22,653 nucleotides of DNA from JACVRW01 sp035645115 (GCA_035645115.1 DASQNF010000143.1:1-22653); one strand, 5' to 3'; numbered from the stretch's first letter, positions 1 to 7,855 are shown. Translations and numbers: made by a program. Notes: generated by a model from the letters alone, not told the origin.

Positions 1-1191
1 TCCGGGCGCCCGCTGTCGCCGATCGTGACCTGGCAGGACAAGCGCTCGCAGCAGGCGCTCGACGCGCTCGCGGACCCCGATCTCGTGCGCACGCGCAGCG
101 GCTTGCCGCTCGATCCCTACTTCTCGGCCGGCAAGCTCGCCTGGCTGCTCGGCCAAGACGAGATCGCCGCTGCCGTCCATGCCGGCAGCGCCCGGCTCGG
201 CACCGTCGACTCCTGGCTCTGCGACGTGCTCGGCGCCGGCTTTGCCACCGACCCCTCGACGGCCTCGCGCACGCAGCTCGCGGTGCCGGGGGAGCCCGAC
301 TGGGACCCCACGTTGCTCGACGCCTTCGGCGTGCCGCGCGCCGCCCTCCCCGAGCTGCTCGACAGCGCGGGCGAGCTGGGCGCGCTGCGCCACGCCGACT
401 GGCCCGTGGAGCTGCCGCTGCGGGCGCGGGTGGTGGACCAGCAGGCCGCGCTCGCCGGGGCGGGCTGCGTCGAGGCCGGGCTCGTGAAGGCCACCTACGG
501 CACCGGCGTGTTCGTGCTGGCGCACGTGGGCGACCGGTCGCCGGTGGGCGACTCCGCGAACGGGCTCGTGCCCACGGTCGCGTGGCGCGTGGACGGACTG
601 GTCGAGTACGCGCTCGACGGCGGGGTCTTCACGGCGGGGGCGCTGCTCGAATGGATGTCGCGGGACCTCGGGTTGGCGGAGGACCCGGCGGGGCTCGCGG
701 CCCTCGCCGGCGAGGTCGAGGACGCGGGCGGCGTGCGCGTCCTTCCCGCGCTCGCGGGCCTCGGCGCGCCGTGGTGGCGGCCCGAGTCGCGCGCCGTGAT
801 CGCCGGGCTGAGCGCCGGGGCGGGACGCGGCCACGTGGCGCGCGCCGCGTTCGAGGCGATCGCCTGGCGCGTGGCCGACGTGCTCGAGGCGGTGGCCGCC
901 CACGCGCCCGTGGAGGCCCTGCGTGTCGACGGCGGGCTCACCCGCAGCTCGCTGCTCCTCCAGCTCCAGGCCGACAGCACCGGCGTTCCCGTGCAGCGTG
1001 GCGCCGTGGATGCCACCGTGGCCGGCGCCGCGGCCCTTGCCGCGGTGGGCGCGGGGCTGTGGGAGTCGACCCGCGAGATCGGGGAGCGGATACCGGCCGG
1101 CGAGCGGATCGAGCCGCGCCGCGACGCCGGCTGGCGCGGGGAAGAGCACGCCGCCTGGCGGGCTTTCGTGGAACGGGCCGCGGCACTCTGA
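1..1191 (+). CDS. FGGY-family carbohydrate kinase, glycerol-kinase-like (5'-truncated)
   Basis: This is the C-terminal part of an FGGY sugar kinase; the reading frame is open from base 1, so the start lies outside the window. Family knowledge: such kinases transfer ATP phosphate to glycerol or a related polyol in the cytoplasm. Visible motifs match glycerol kinase in order: a VTWQDKR segment near the left edge, VDQQAALAG with the Asp and Gln of the glycerol-binding region, KATYGTGVF, LVPTVAWRVDG, the GLGAPWW segment followed by RAVIAGL, and LRVDGGLTRS of the C-terminal nucleotide-binding lobe. A typical glycerol kinase is about 500 residues and about 396 are present. The segment usually read as ETTALGAA is DATVAGAA here, so another polyol is possible. 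A GlpA/GlpB-like dehydrogenase operon lies about 8 kb downstream, which supports a glycerol role. The kinase identity is secure; the exact substrate is inferred. Confidence 0.85.
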   Translation, partial: SGRPLSPIVTWQDKRSQQALDALADPDLVRTRSGLPLDPYFSAGKLAWLLGQDEIAAAVHAGSARLGTVDSWLCDVLGAGFATDPSTASRTQLAVPGEPDWDPTLLDAFGVPRAALPELLDSAGELGALRHADWPVELPLRARVVDQQAALAGAGCVEAGLVKATYGTGVFVLAHVGDRSPVGDSANGLVPTVAWRVDGLVEYALDGGVFTAGALLEWMSRDLGLAEDPAGLAALAGEVEDAGGVRVLPALAGLGAPWWRPESRAVIAGLSAGAGRGHVARAAFEAIAWRVADVLEAVAAHAPVEALRVDGGLTRSSLLLQLQADSTGVPVQRGAVDATVAGAAALAAVGAGLWESTREIGERIPAGERIEPRRDAGWRGEEHAAWRAFVERAAAL

Positions 1192-1248
1192 CTCGGGTAA
1201 CCGGCGCCGCTGCGCGACGATGAGCGACTGTCTCTCCGCGGCGATGGT

Positions 1249-1267
1249 GAGCGCGCCGCGGGCGCTC
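1249..1267. terminator. Hairpin between convergent genes, possible bidirectional terminator
   Basis: A perfect 6-bp stem (GAGCGC at 1249-1254, GCGCTC at 1262-1267) with a 7-nt loop lies between the convergent stops of the FGGY kinase and the antiporter. There is no T-tract beyond a short TTA. The position suggests transcription termination from both sides; the function is inferred. Confidence 0.4.
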
Positions 1268-1272
1268 TTAGC

Positions 1273-3153
1273 TCAGCGCGCGAGCGCGCCGATCACCTCT
1301 TGCCACCAGGCCCGCGCCGTGTCGTCGGTCTCCCGCGCGAGCCGCCGGCGCGCGTAAGCCTGCACCTGGCGCGCGCCGCCCGTGGCGAGAGTGGCGCCCG
1401 TGATCGCGTAGCGGCCATCCGCGAGGGCCAGCAGCGCGCCGCGCTCGTCGCGGCGTGTGCGCAGGTGCTCGCGCACCGCCACGCCGTCCACCTCGCGCGG
1501 CGCCGCCGGGTCGCCATCGCGCTCGTCGTCCCAGGGGCGCGAGCTGAACACGCGCGAGGCGCCCGCGATCTCGCGCGCGGGCTCCGGCGCCCCGAGCGGC
1601 CCGGTGCCCCAGCGCTCGACGAGCGCCTGCATCCGGTCCGCCACCTCGCTGCGCACCATCACGTGCATCCGGTCTCCCGCCTCGATGCGCGTCGAGCCGC
1701 GCGGCAGCACCGCCTCGTTCCCGCGCACGATCACGCTCAGTAGGGCGTCCCGGGGCAGGCCGATCTCGCGGACGTAGCGGCCGACGATGGCGTCGCCGGC
1801 GCCCACCGGGTACTCCACGATCTCCGCGCCGAGGCGCCTGATCGTCCCGGTCTCCGCCAGCGGTCGGGGCAGGGCCGGCTCGCTCGTCGTCACGCCCAGG
1901 CGCCTCGCCAGCGGCTCGAAGGTCGTGCCCTGGAGGAGCGTCGAGATGACCACCGCGAAGAAGACGATGTTGAAGAACTCGAGCGACTCGTCGACGCCGG
2001 CGATCACGGGGAACGTGGCCAGCACCACCGGCACCGCGCCGCGCAGGCCGGCCCACCCGAGCACCACGCGGTCGACGATCGAGAACGGGTCGAGCGCTGT
2101 CGCCACGAGCGCGGCCAGCGGTCGCGCCACCAGCACGAGCACGAGCGCGAACGCGGTGCCCTCGAGCCAGACGTCGCCCAGCTGGCTGGGGAACACGAGC
2201 AGCCCGAGGGCCATGAACATCGCGATCTGGGCGACCCAGGCGAGGCCCTCGTGGAAGACGGTCACCGTCCGCTTGGCCGGGATGTTCGCGGAGCCGAGCG
2301 CGAGGCCGGCGAGGTAGGCCGCGAGGAATCCCGAGCCGTGCAGGAAGCTCGCGGAGCCGAAGGCGAGCGCCGCAGTGGCGAGCGTGGCCACCGGGTACAG
2401 GCCGGAGGTGTCCAGCCGGGCCCTGCGGAGCGCGTTCACGGCAAGCCAGCCCACGCTCAGCCCCACCGCCGTTCCGATTCCCAGCTCGGAGACGAACAGC
2501 AGCGCCATGTCCCACGCGCCGTAGCCGCCCGGGCTGTCGATCCACTCGACGAAGCCGACCACGAGCAGCACCGCGACCGGGTCGTTGAACCCGGCCTCGC
2601 CCTCGAGCGTGCGCGCGAGCGGCCGGCGCAGGGTGGAGCCCCGCAGCAGCGAGAAGATCGCGGCGCCGTCCGTGGAGGAGATGATCGAGCCGAGCAGCAG
2701 GCCCTCGAGGGTCCCGAGGTCGAACAGCCAGATCGCCGCCAGGCCGGTGATGCCGGCCGTGATGAACGTGCCGAGCAGGGCGAGCGAGATCGCCGGGCGC
2801 AGCACCGGCCGGATCTCCTCGTAGCCGGCGGTGAGGCCGCCCTCGAAGAGGATCAGCGCAAGGGCCACGATCCCGATCGTGCGCGCGGCCTCGTAGTCGG
2901 CGAAGTCGATCCAGCCCATCCCGTCGGTGCCGATCGCCAGGCCGAGGCCGAGGAACAGCAGCAGGCCCGGCAGCCGTACCCGGGCAGCCAGCAGCGACGC
3001 TCCGATGCCGGCCGCCAGGAGCGCTCCGGCGACGAGGATCAATTCGCCGTCGGTCAACGACCCGAGACTGCCAGGGTTGACGCCGGCGCGCGCTGTGGCC
3101 GGGGGGGTCGCTCCCCCCTCGGACGTTCGCACGGAAGGCTGGGCCGAATGCAC
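1273..3153 (-). CDS. K+/H+ (or Na+/H+) antiporter, CPA1/NhaP2 type, with TrkA-C domain
   Basis: A membrane antiporter exchanging cytoplasmic K+ or Na+ for protons. The first ~400 residues are a run of hydrophobic helices typical of the CPA1 fold. The GSIISSTDGAA segment and the EAGFNDPVAVLL segment carry the Asp and Asn-Asp residues that form the ion site in this family. A TrkA-C (RCK_C) regulatory domain follows at roughly 430-500, ending around GDRMHVMVRS. A hydrophilic C-terminal extension of about 110 residues, containing REVDGVAVRE and ending WWQEVIGALAR, resembles actinobacterial NhaP2-like proteins. The start is uncertain. GTG at 3151-3153 gives the longest product, GTG at 3130-3132 fits a TAGCCC box better, and neither has a clear Shine-Dalgarno. 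The first helix begins only after about 35 residues. The gene is divergent from the ATP-grasp gene. Family is confident; ion specificity is not determinable here. Confidence 0.9.
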   Translation of the reverse strand: MHSAQPSVRTSEGGATPPATARAGVNPGSLGSLTDGELILVAGALLAAGIGASLLAARVRLPGLLLFLGLGLAIGTDGMGWIDFADYEAARTIGIVALALILFEGGLTAGYEEIRPVLRPAISLALLGTFITAGITGLAAIWLFDLGTLEGLLLGSIISSTDGAAIFSLLRGSTLRRPLARTLEGEAGFNDPVAVLLVVGFVEWIDSPGGYGAWDMALLFVSELGIGTAVGLSVGWLAVNALRRARLDTSGLYPVATLATAALAFGSASFLHGSGFLAAYLAGLALGSANIPAKRTVTVFHEGLAWVAQIAMFMALGLLVFPSQLGDVWLEGTAFALVLVLVARPLAALVATALDPFSIVDRVVLGWAGLRGAVPVVLATFPVIAGVDESLEFFNIVFFAVVISTLLQGTTFEPLARRLGVTTSEPALPRPLAETGTIRRLGAEIVEYPVGAGDAIVGRYVREIGLPRDALLSVIVRGNEAVLPRGSTRIEAGDRMHVMVRSEVADRMQALVERWGTGPLGAPEPAREIAGASRVFSSRPWDDERDGDPAAPREVDGVAVREHLRTRRDERGALLALADGRYAITGATLATGGARQVQAYARRRLARETDDTARAWWQEVIGALAR

Positions 3154-3190
3154 GGGGCTAGGTCAAGGCCCCGGCGGGTACGCACGCGGC

Positions 3191-4531
3191 GTGGAGGCCC
3201 TCGAACCGCAGGCGCCCGGCTCGGCGTATGACGAGGCGTACGAGCAGGACGGCTCGCCCCGCCCGCACTACGCCGAGCTGCTCGACTCGCTCGGGGACCC
3301 CGGAGCGCTCGCCGCGGAGTTCAGCCGGCGCGCGCTCGCGCGCGGCATGGCCTTCCCGGTGGACCCGGTGCCGCGCGTGCTCACGCGGGCCGACTGGTCG
3401 GAGCTCCAGCTGGGGATAGGCCAGCGCCTGCGCGCGCTCGAGGCGTTCGTGGCGGACGTGTACGACGAGGGGCGCGTGTTCGACGCGGGCGTGCTCGCGC
3501 GCGAGGACGTCGAGCGCTCGCCGCACTTCGAGCCCGCGATGCGCGGCGCCGCTCCCGCGCGCTGGATCACGTACGCAGGCCTCGACGTGATCCGCTGCGA
3601 GGACGGTCGCTTCCGGGTGATCGAGGACCAGGTGCGGATGCCATCGGGGCTGGCGTACGCCGTCGGCATGCGGGAGACCCTGCGCGAGCTGCTGCCCACG
3701 CCGCCGCCGCAGCACGACACATCGCCTGCGTTCGGTCAGCTCGCGCTGGCTCTGCGCGAGGCGGCGCTCCCCGGAGTGGAGGAGCCGCTCGTGGTAGTGC
3801 TCTCCGAGGGGCCGGCGGCGGCGACCTTCTGGGAGCACGAGCGACTCTCGCGGGAGCTGTGCGCCCCGCTCGTGACCCTGGGGGACCTCGAGCACCGCAA
3901 CGGCCGGCTCGTGGCATGGCTCGACGGGAGGCCGCGGGCGGTCGACGTGGTCTACCTGCGCACCGACGACGACCGCTTCACGCAGCCGGACGGCTCGCCC
4001 ACGGCCGTGGGCGCCGCGCTGCTCGAGCCGTGCGCGGCCGGGAAGCTCGCGTGCGTGAACGCGCCCGGTGCGGGCGTGGCTGACGACAAGCTCGTCCATG
4101 CGCGGGTGGACGAGCTCGTGCGCCTCTACCTCGACCAGGAGGCGCTGCTGCCGTCGGTGCCGGCGCGGCGGCTCGAGCCCGACGAGCCGCTCGACGGGCT
4201 CGTGGTGAAGCCCCGCGGCGAGATGGGCGGCGCCGGGGTCACGATCTGGCGCGACGCCGACGCGCAGGCCAAGGCGCGGATCAGGGCGGCGCTGGGGCGC
4301 GATCCGAGCGGCTGGATCGGGCAGGAGCTCGTCACGCTGTCCGTGCATCCGACCGTCTGCGAGGGCCGGCTCGAGCCTCGCCACGTGGACCTGCGCCCGT
4401 ACGCGCTCGTGACCGACTCCGGCACGCGGGTGCTCGAGGCCGGGCTCAGTCGCGTGGCGCTCGAGCGCGGGTCGATGATCGTGAACAGCGCGCAGGGCGG
4501 CGGCTCCAAGGACGTGTGGGCGCCGTCCTGA
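3191..4531 (+). CDS. Circularly permuted ATP-grasp protein (DUF407/CP_ATPgrasp family), standalone
   Basis: A cytoplasmic ATP-grasp ligase-like enzyme of about 446 residues. Family members are thought to form an amide or peptide-like bond, but substrates are largely unknown. Visible family features: an N-terminal AYDEAYE with SPRPHYAEL; VRMPSGLAYAVGMRETLRE matching the conserved TPSG segment; a Gly-rich nucleotide-binding stretch VVKPRGEMGGAGV; and the conserved C-terminus MIVNSAQGGGSKDVW. The frame is open upstream, but the homologous region starts near GTG 3191, so I chose that start. A TACGCA box lies 6 nt before it, one base off the TANNNT leaderless pattern. In many genomes this gene sits with an alpha-E (DUF403) protein and a transglutaminase-like protease. 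Neither is next to it here: the downstream neighbour is a convergent GntR regulator. Confidence 0.85.
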   Translation: MEALEPQAPGSAYDEAYEQDGSPRPHYAELLDSLGDPGALAAEFSRRALARGMAFPVDPVPRVLTRADWSELQLGIGQRLRALEAFVADVYDEGRVFDAGVLAREDVERSPHFEPAMRGAAPARWITYAGLDVIRCEDGRFRVIEDQVRMPSGLAYAVGMRETLRELLPTPPPQHDTSPAFGQLALALREAALPGVEEPLVVVLSEGPAAATFWEHERLSRELCAPLVTLGDLEHRNGRLVAWLDGRPRAVDVVYLRTDDDRFTQPDGSPTAVGAALLEPCAAGKLACVNAPGAGVADDKLVHARVDELVRLYLDQEALLPSVPARRLEPDEPLDGLVVKPRGEMGGAGVTIWRDADAQAKARIRAALGRDPSGWIGQELVTLSVHPTVCEGRLEPRHVDLRPYALVTDSGTRVLEAGLSRVALERGSMIVNSAQGGGSKDVWAPS

Positions 4532-4548
4532 GCGGCCGCGCGCCGCTC
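4530..4548. terminator. Hairpin between convergent ATP-grasp and gntR genes
   Basis: A perfect 7-bp inverted repeat (GAGCGGC at 4530-4536, GCCGCTC at 4542-4548) with a 5-nt loop begins inside the ATP-grasp stop codon and ends 4 nt before the gntR stop. It has no T-tract. It is probably a shared terminator for both converging transcripts, judged by position only. Confidence 0.5.
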
Positions 4549-4552
4549 GGGC

Positions 4553-5296
4553 TCAGGCGGAGGCGTCGGGCAGCAGCCCGGCGAGGATGTGCTCGGTGCC
4601 CTCGCAGTGCTCGCGCATCAGCCGCACCGCCGGCCCGAGCTCTCGGCGCCGCAGCAGAGTCACGAGCCGACGATGCTGCGCGTTCGAGCGGGTGAGCACC
4701 TCGTCGGGGTGGGCGATGCGCGCGATCAGGTCGCTCATCTGGCCCTGCACGGCGGTCATCGCGGTCACGAGCCGCGGTGAGTGCGAAGCCTCGGCGAGCC
4801 CGATGTGGAAGCGAACGTCGGCGCGGCGGTAGACCTCGAAGGTGGCGCCGCCCGTGTCAGCCATGTGCGCGGTGAGCGTCTCGAGCCGCACCAGGTCCTC
4901 GTCGCTCGCGCGCTCGGACGCAAGCACGGTGGCGCCCGTCTCCACCGCCACGCGGTAGTCGAGCACCGCGCGCGTCTCGGCCCCGATCGGCTCGCCCTCG
5001 GCCTGGCCGAGCGGCGGTTCGTCGGCCACAAAGGTGCCTCCGCTGCGTCCGCGCACGGACACCAGGTGGCCGCTCTGGACCAGGGTGGTCAGCGCCTGGC
5101 GCAGCGTCGAGCGCGAGATCCGCAGCTGGTCCGCCAGATCGCGCTCCGACGGCAGGCGGCTGCCCGGGGACAGCAAGCCGAGCCTGATCGCGGTGCCGAG
5201 CCGCTCCACCGTCTCCTCGAACGTGGTGGGCGGCGACACGGGCTTGAACACGGCTTCGAGCGCGGAGCCGCCGGAGGCCGTGGTTGTCGGCTCCAT
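4553..5296 (-). CDS. GntR-family transcriptional regulator, FadR subfamily (FCD domain)
   Basis: A DNA-binding repressor or activator of 247 residues. The N-terminal winged helix-turn-helix lies at about residues 25-95, with the GntR signature GSRLPSERDLADQLRISRS and then TLRQALTTL. An all-helical FCD effector domain follows. Its metal/ligand-binding type residues are visible in DVRFHIGLAEASHS and in the C-terminal helices around QHRRLV and REHCEGTEH. FCD regulators usually respond to small organic acids or sugar acids; the ligand cannot be read from sequence. The ATG start is supported by a TACCTT box 8 nt upstream (leaderless arrangement). The gene is divergent, with 63 bp between, from the small DUF6812-like gene, so it may autoregulate and control that gene. 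No catabolic operon is adjacent, so the regulon is unknown. Confidence 0.9.
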   Translation of the reverse strand: MEPTTTASGGSALEAVFKPVSPPTTFEETVERLGTAIRLGLLSPGSRLPSERDLADQLRISRSTLRQALTTLVQSGHLVSVRGRSGGTFVADEPPLGQAEGEPIGAETRAVLDYRVAVETGATVLASERASDEDLVRLETLTAHMADTGGATFEVYRRADVRFHIGLAEASHSPRLVTAMTAVQGQMSDLIARIAHPDEVLTRSNAQHRRLVTLLRRRELGPAVRLMREHCEGTEHILAGLLPDASA

Positions 5297-5304
5297 CGCC
5301 GGAA

Positions 5305-5310
5305 AAGGTA
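5305..5310 (-). promoter_or_regulatory. -10 box of gntR (leaderless)
   Basis: Reading the minus strand, TACCTT matches the actinobacterial TANNNT -10 consensus and ends 8 nt before the gntR ATG. Transcription would start at or beside the start codon. No convincing -35 is visible. It lies back to back with the plus-strand box at 5346-5351. Confidence 0.45.
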
Positions 5311-5345
5311 CAGGTGCCGTCCCACCGCCGCGCCGGGCCGCGCGC

Positions 5346-5351
5346 TAGATT
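5346..5351 (+). promoter_or_regulatory. -10 box of the DUF6812-like gene (leaderless)
   Basis: TAGATT matches TANNNT and ends 8 nt before GTG 5360. With the divergent gntR box it defines a short shared promoter region in which a GntR dimer could act on both genes. Operator binding is inferred, not seen. Confidence 0.45.
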
Positions 5352-5359
5352 GGCGCGCG

Positions 5360-5611
5360 GTGGACCTGCGCCAGGAACGCGTGGTCGTCGAGACCGACCG
5401 CTACCGGGTCGAGGGGATGATGACGCTGCCGAGCGAGGGCTACCGCAGTCGGCTGTCGGACCACGTTAACCGCCGCGACCACGAGTTCTTCACGGTGCTC
5501 GAGGCGCGCATGACCGCGCTGGACGGCTCCGGGCGCGACTGGACGGCGCCCGTGCTGATGCTCGCGCGGCGCCACATCAGGCTGATCGTGCCCGCCTCGG
5601 AGCGCGCCTGA
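5360..5611 (+). CDS. Small conserved protein, DUF6812-like
   Basis: An 83-residue cytoplasmic protein with no signal peptide or membrane segment. It begins with VVVETDRYRVEGMMTLP, followed by EGYRSRLSDHVNRRDHEFF, then a beta-rich end with LARRHIRLIVPA. The pattern (short strands, a central RSRLSD segment, C-terminal strand) resembles small actinobacterial proteins annotated as DUF6812. I make that assignment from memory and hold it moderately. Function is unknown. GTG 5360 was chosen because the recognisable protein begins there and a TAGATT box sits 8 nt upstream; the frame stays open further 5' but runs antisense through gntR. It is divergent from gntR and may be its target. Confidence 0.7.
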   Translation: MDLRQERVVVETDRYRVEGMMTLPSEGYRSRLSDHVNRRDHEFFTVLEARMTALDGSGRDWTAPVLMLARRHIRLIVPASERA

Positions 5612-5659
5612 ACGGCCCGCTCGCGCCGGGGCGCGCCCGTTCCGTCCGGGGCCGCCCAC

Positions 5660-5878
5660 ATGGTTGTCCCTCCGATGCTGTACGCGATCCTCATCTGCAC
5701 GGACGAAGCCTGCGCCGAGGAGCTCGAGGCATGGGGAGAGGCCGAGGAGCTCTGTGCCCTGGGCTGCGAGAGCTGCGGATGCGTCCTGCAGCCGCTCTCG
5801 TTCTGCGAGGTCTCGGCGGCCACCGTCACTGCCTTGCCGCGCCGGACGCCGTACGTGCAGCAGCGCCGCGCGGCCTGA
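5660..5878 (+). CDS. Small Cys-containing hypothetical protein
   Basis: A 72-residue protein, or 67 if translation begins at the second ATG (5675), which starts the hydrophobic strand MLYAILICTDE. It carries Cys residues in CTDEACAEE, in ALGCESCGCVLQ and in LSFCEV. The CxxCxC cluster in the middle could bind a metal such as zinc, but the pairing is not a textbook zinc ribbon. The N-terminal half is acidic and the C-terminal tail basic. I know no named family. It lies 48 nt after the DUF6812-like gene on the same strand, so the two may be co-transcribed. No clear Shine-Dalgarno or TANNNT box precedes either ATG. It is probably real because of its non-random composition and tandem position. Confidence 0.55.
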   Translation: MVVPPMLYAILICTDEACAEELEAWGEAEELCALGCESCGCVLQPLSFCEVSAATVTALPRRTPYVQQRRAA

Positions 5879-5892
5879 GAGCGGCGGGCCCG

Positions 5893-6165
5893 CTACGCGG
5901 CGGCGTAACGCGCTGCGCTGCGGGCCCGGGCCTTCGCGGCCTCCGCCTCGCGATCCTTCGGCGGCGCGTTCGTCACGAGCTCGCCGAGCAGCCGCGCCGA
6001 GATCTCGGCCACGTCGTCCACGGCGCGCTCGAACGCCTCCGCGTTGGCACGCGAGGGCTTCGTGAAGCCGCTGATCTTGCGGACGTACTGGAGGGCCGCC
6101 GCGCGGACCTCCTCGTCGCTTGCCGGCGGCTCGAAGTTGTGAAGGGTGCGGATGTTGCGGCACAT
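5893..6165 (-). CDS. DUF2277 domain-containing protein
   Basis: A 90-residue small protein that I recognise as DUF2277 from its N-terminus MCRNIRTLHNFEPPAS, the following AAALQYVRKISGF and the C-terminal APPKDREAEAAKARAR. It is soluble and mostly helical; no function is established for the family. The start is ATG 6163-6165, supported by the family N-terminus and by a TAGCCT box 7 nt upstream. A longer upstream extension would run through the tRNA gene and is rejected. It lies just downstream of tRNA-Ser on the same strand but probably has its own promoter. Confidence 0.9.
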   Translation of the reverse strand: MCRNIRTLHNFEPPASDEEVRAAALQYVRKISGFTKPSRANAEAFERAVDDVAEISARLLGELVTNAPPKDREAEAAKARARSAARYAAA

Positions 6166-6172
6166 GGCCCCG

Positions 6173-6178
6173 AGGCTA
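6173..6178 (-). promoter_or_regulatory. -10 box of the DUF2277 gene (leaderless)
   Basis: On the minus strand TAGCCT fits TANNNT and ends 7 nt before the ATG at 6165, predicting a leaderless transcript. It lies in the 43-nt gap between the tRNA and the gene. Confidence 0.45.
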
Positions 6179-6208
6179 GCGCGCGCGAGGCGCCGGGGGC
6201 ATCCGCCA

Positions 6209-6297
6209 CGGAGAGGGTGGGATTCGAACCCACGAGGCAGTTTGACCCGCCCACACGATTTCCAGTCGTGCACCTTAAGCCGCTCGGTCACCTCTCC
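6209..6297 (-). tRNA. tRNA-Ser (anticodon GGA)
   Basis: A complete class II tRNA. On the minus strand the acceptor stem GGAGAGG (from 6297) pairs with CCTCTCC ending at 6210, followed by discriminator G at 6209. The anticodon arm has stem CACGA/TCGTG and loop CTGGAAA, giving anticodon GGA at 6263-6261, which reads UCC/UCU serine codons. A long variable arm and a T arm with GGTTCGAATCC complete the structure. CCA is not encoded: the bases after G73 read TGG. Length and long variable arm fit tRNA-Ser. Confidence 0.97.
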
Positions 6298-6349
6298 TGA
6301 GCGCGCCAAGCCTAGCTTGGCCCTGCTTGCCCCCGGTGGCGCCGGGGCA

Positions 6350-6355
6350 TAGCCT
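6350..6355 (+). promoter_or_regulatory. -10 box of the BVMO gene (leaderless)
   Basis: TAGCCT matches TANNNT and is followed by exactly 6 nt and then GTG 6362. This predicts transcription starting at the start codon and supports that codon choice. Confidence 0.5.
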
Positions 6356-6361
6356 GGGACG

Positions 6362-7849
6362 GTGAGGCAGACCGACGTTGCGATCGTCGGCGCCGGCTTC
6401 GGCGGGCTCGGCATGGCGATCCGGTTGAAGCGCGAGACCTCCGAGGACTTCGTGCTGCTCGAGCGCGGTGACGACGTCGGCGGCACCTGGCGCGCCAACA
6501 CCTACCCCGGCTGCCAATGCGACGTCCCCTCCAATCTCTACTCGTTCTCCTTCGCGCCCAAGCCGGACTGGCCGCAGTCGTATCCGATGCAGGACCAGAT
6601 CCTCGGCTACCTGCGGGACTGCGCTCAGCGCTTCGGAGTGCTCCCGCACACCCGCTTCGGATCCGAGCTGCTCGACGCCTCTTGGCGCCCCGAGCGCCAG
6701 CGTTGGGAGCTCGAGACCTCGCAGGGCCGGCTCGGCGCTCGCGTGCTCGTGGTTGCCACCGGCCTCTTGAGCGAGCCGCGCACGCCGCGCGTGCCGGGCC
6801 TGGAGAGCTTCGAGGGGACGAGCTTCCACACCGCCGCGTGGGACCACGGCCACGACCTGAGAGGGAAGCGCGTGGCGGTGTTCGGCACCGGCGCCACCGC
6901 GATCCAGGTCGTGCCGAGCATCCGCGAGCGGGTGGAGCGGCTGTTCGTGGTGCAGCGCACGCCGCCCTGGGTGATCCCGCATTTCGACCGGCCGGTCGGC
7001 CCGCGCCGCCACGCCCTCTACGCGCGGGCGCCGCGGCTGCAGAAGCTGGCCCGCGCCGGCATCTGGGGAGTGCGCGAGACGGTCGTGCTCGGGATGGCCT
7101 ACGACCGCCGCATGCTGACGCCCCACGAGGCCGCGGCGAAGCTGCAGCTGCGCCGCCAGGTGCGCGACCCGGAGCTGCGGCGCAGGCTGACGCCCGACTA
7201 CTCGCTCGGCTGCAAGCGGGTGCTGCTCTCGAGCGACTGGTATCCCGCGATCACAGCTCCGAACGTGGAGCTGGTGAGTCCCGGCGTCCGGCAGCTGCGC
7301 AGGCACTCGATGGTGTCGAGCGACGGACGCGAGCACCAAGTCGACACGCTCATCTTCGCCACCGGCTTCTCCCCGAGCGACCCTCCGATCGCGCGCCGGC
7401 TGCACGGGTCCGACGGCCGGGCGCTCTCCGAGGTCTGGCAAGGTAGCCCGCGGGCCTACCTCGCCACCACGGTCGCCGGCTTCCCCAACCTGTTCCTCCT
7501 CTACGGCCCGAACTCGAACCTCGGGCACAGCTCGATCGTGTACATGCTCGAATCCCAGATGGAGTACGCGCTCGCAGCGCTGCGCACGATGCGCTCGCGT
7601 CGCGCGGCGGCGTTCGAGGTCCGCCGGGAGTCGCAGGACGCATACAACCTGGAGATCCAGCGGCGACTGGCGCGCTCGGTCTGGAACAGCGGCTGCGGCA
7701 GCTGGTACCTCGACCGCCAAGGGCGCAACTCGATCATGTGGCCCGGATTCACGTTCGAGTTCAGGCGCCGCACGCGCCGCTTCGACGCGGGCGCCTACCG
7801 CTTCACGCCGCGGCTGGCAGTGGACGACGCGGCGCCGCTGCCGGCCTGA
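6362..7849 (+). CDS. FAD/NADPH-dependent Baeyer-Villiger-type monooxygenase
   Basis: A 495-residue flavoprotein monooxygenase. Family chemistry: FAD is reduced by NADPH, and the C4a-peroxyflavin inserts oxygen into a ketone or cyclic ketone (Baeyer-Villiger) or oxidises a heteroatom. Visible motifs: N-terminal FAD Rossmann site VAIVGAGFGGLGMA; VGGTWRANTYPGCQCD, typical of cyclohexanone/phenylacetone-type BVMOs; the BVMO fingerprint FxGxxxHxxxWD as FEGTSFHTAAWD near residue 155; a second Rossmann motif VAVFGTGATAIQ for NADPH; IFATGF near residue 335; and LLYGPNSNLGHSS toward the end. The GTG start is supported by a TAGCCT box 6 nt upstream. It is monocistronic and convergent with the metallopeptidase gene, with a 6-nt gap. 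The substrate is unknown. Confidence 0.93.
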   Translation: MRQTDVAIVGAGFGGLGMAIRLKRETSEDFVLLERGDDVGGTWRANTYPGCQCDVPSNLYSFSFAPKPDWPQSYPMQDQILGYLRDCAQRFGVLPHTRFGSELLDASWRPERQRWELETSQGRLGARVLVVATGLLSEPRTPRVPGLESFEGTSFHTAAWDHGHDLRGKRVAVFGTGATAIQVVPSIRERVERLFVVQRTPPWVIPHFDRPVGPRRHALYARAPRLQKLARAGIWGVRETVVLGMAYDRRMLTPHEAAAKLQLRRQVRDPELRRRLTPDYSLGCKRVLLSSDWYPAITAPNVELVSPGVRQLRRHSMVSSDGREHQVDTLIFATGFSPSDPPIARRLHGSDGRALSEVWQGSPRAYLATTVAGFPNLFLLYGPNSNLGHSSIVYMLESQMEYALAALRTMRSRRAAAFEVRRESQDAYNLEIQRRLARSVWNSGCGSWYLDRQGRNSIMWPGFTFEFRRRTRRFDAGAYRFTPRLAVDDAAPLPA

Positions 7850-7855
7850 GGTCCC

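Noticed and set aside
1268..2545. Long minus-strand open frame overlapping the antiporter
   Set aside because: Arg/Gly/Ala-rich shadow frame with no motif; the antiporter frame shows clear helices and the ND motif.
2927..3190. N-terminal extension of the ATP-grasp frame
   Set aside because: The extension is antisense to the antiporter and Arg/Ser/Pro-rich; family similarity begins near GTG 3191.
2251..3231. Long plus-strand open frame opposite the antiporter
   Set aside because: Hydrophilic Arg/Glu/Gln-rich translation typical of antisense frames at high GC.
6275..7720. 481-codon minus-strand frame antisense to the BVMO gene
   Set aside because: No domain, biased composition, and the plus strand carries exact BVMO and Rossmann motifs; it also runs into the tRNA.
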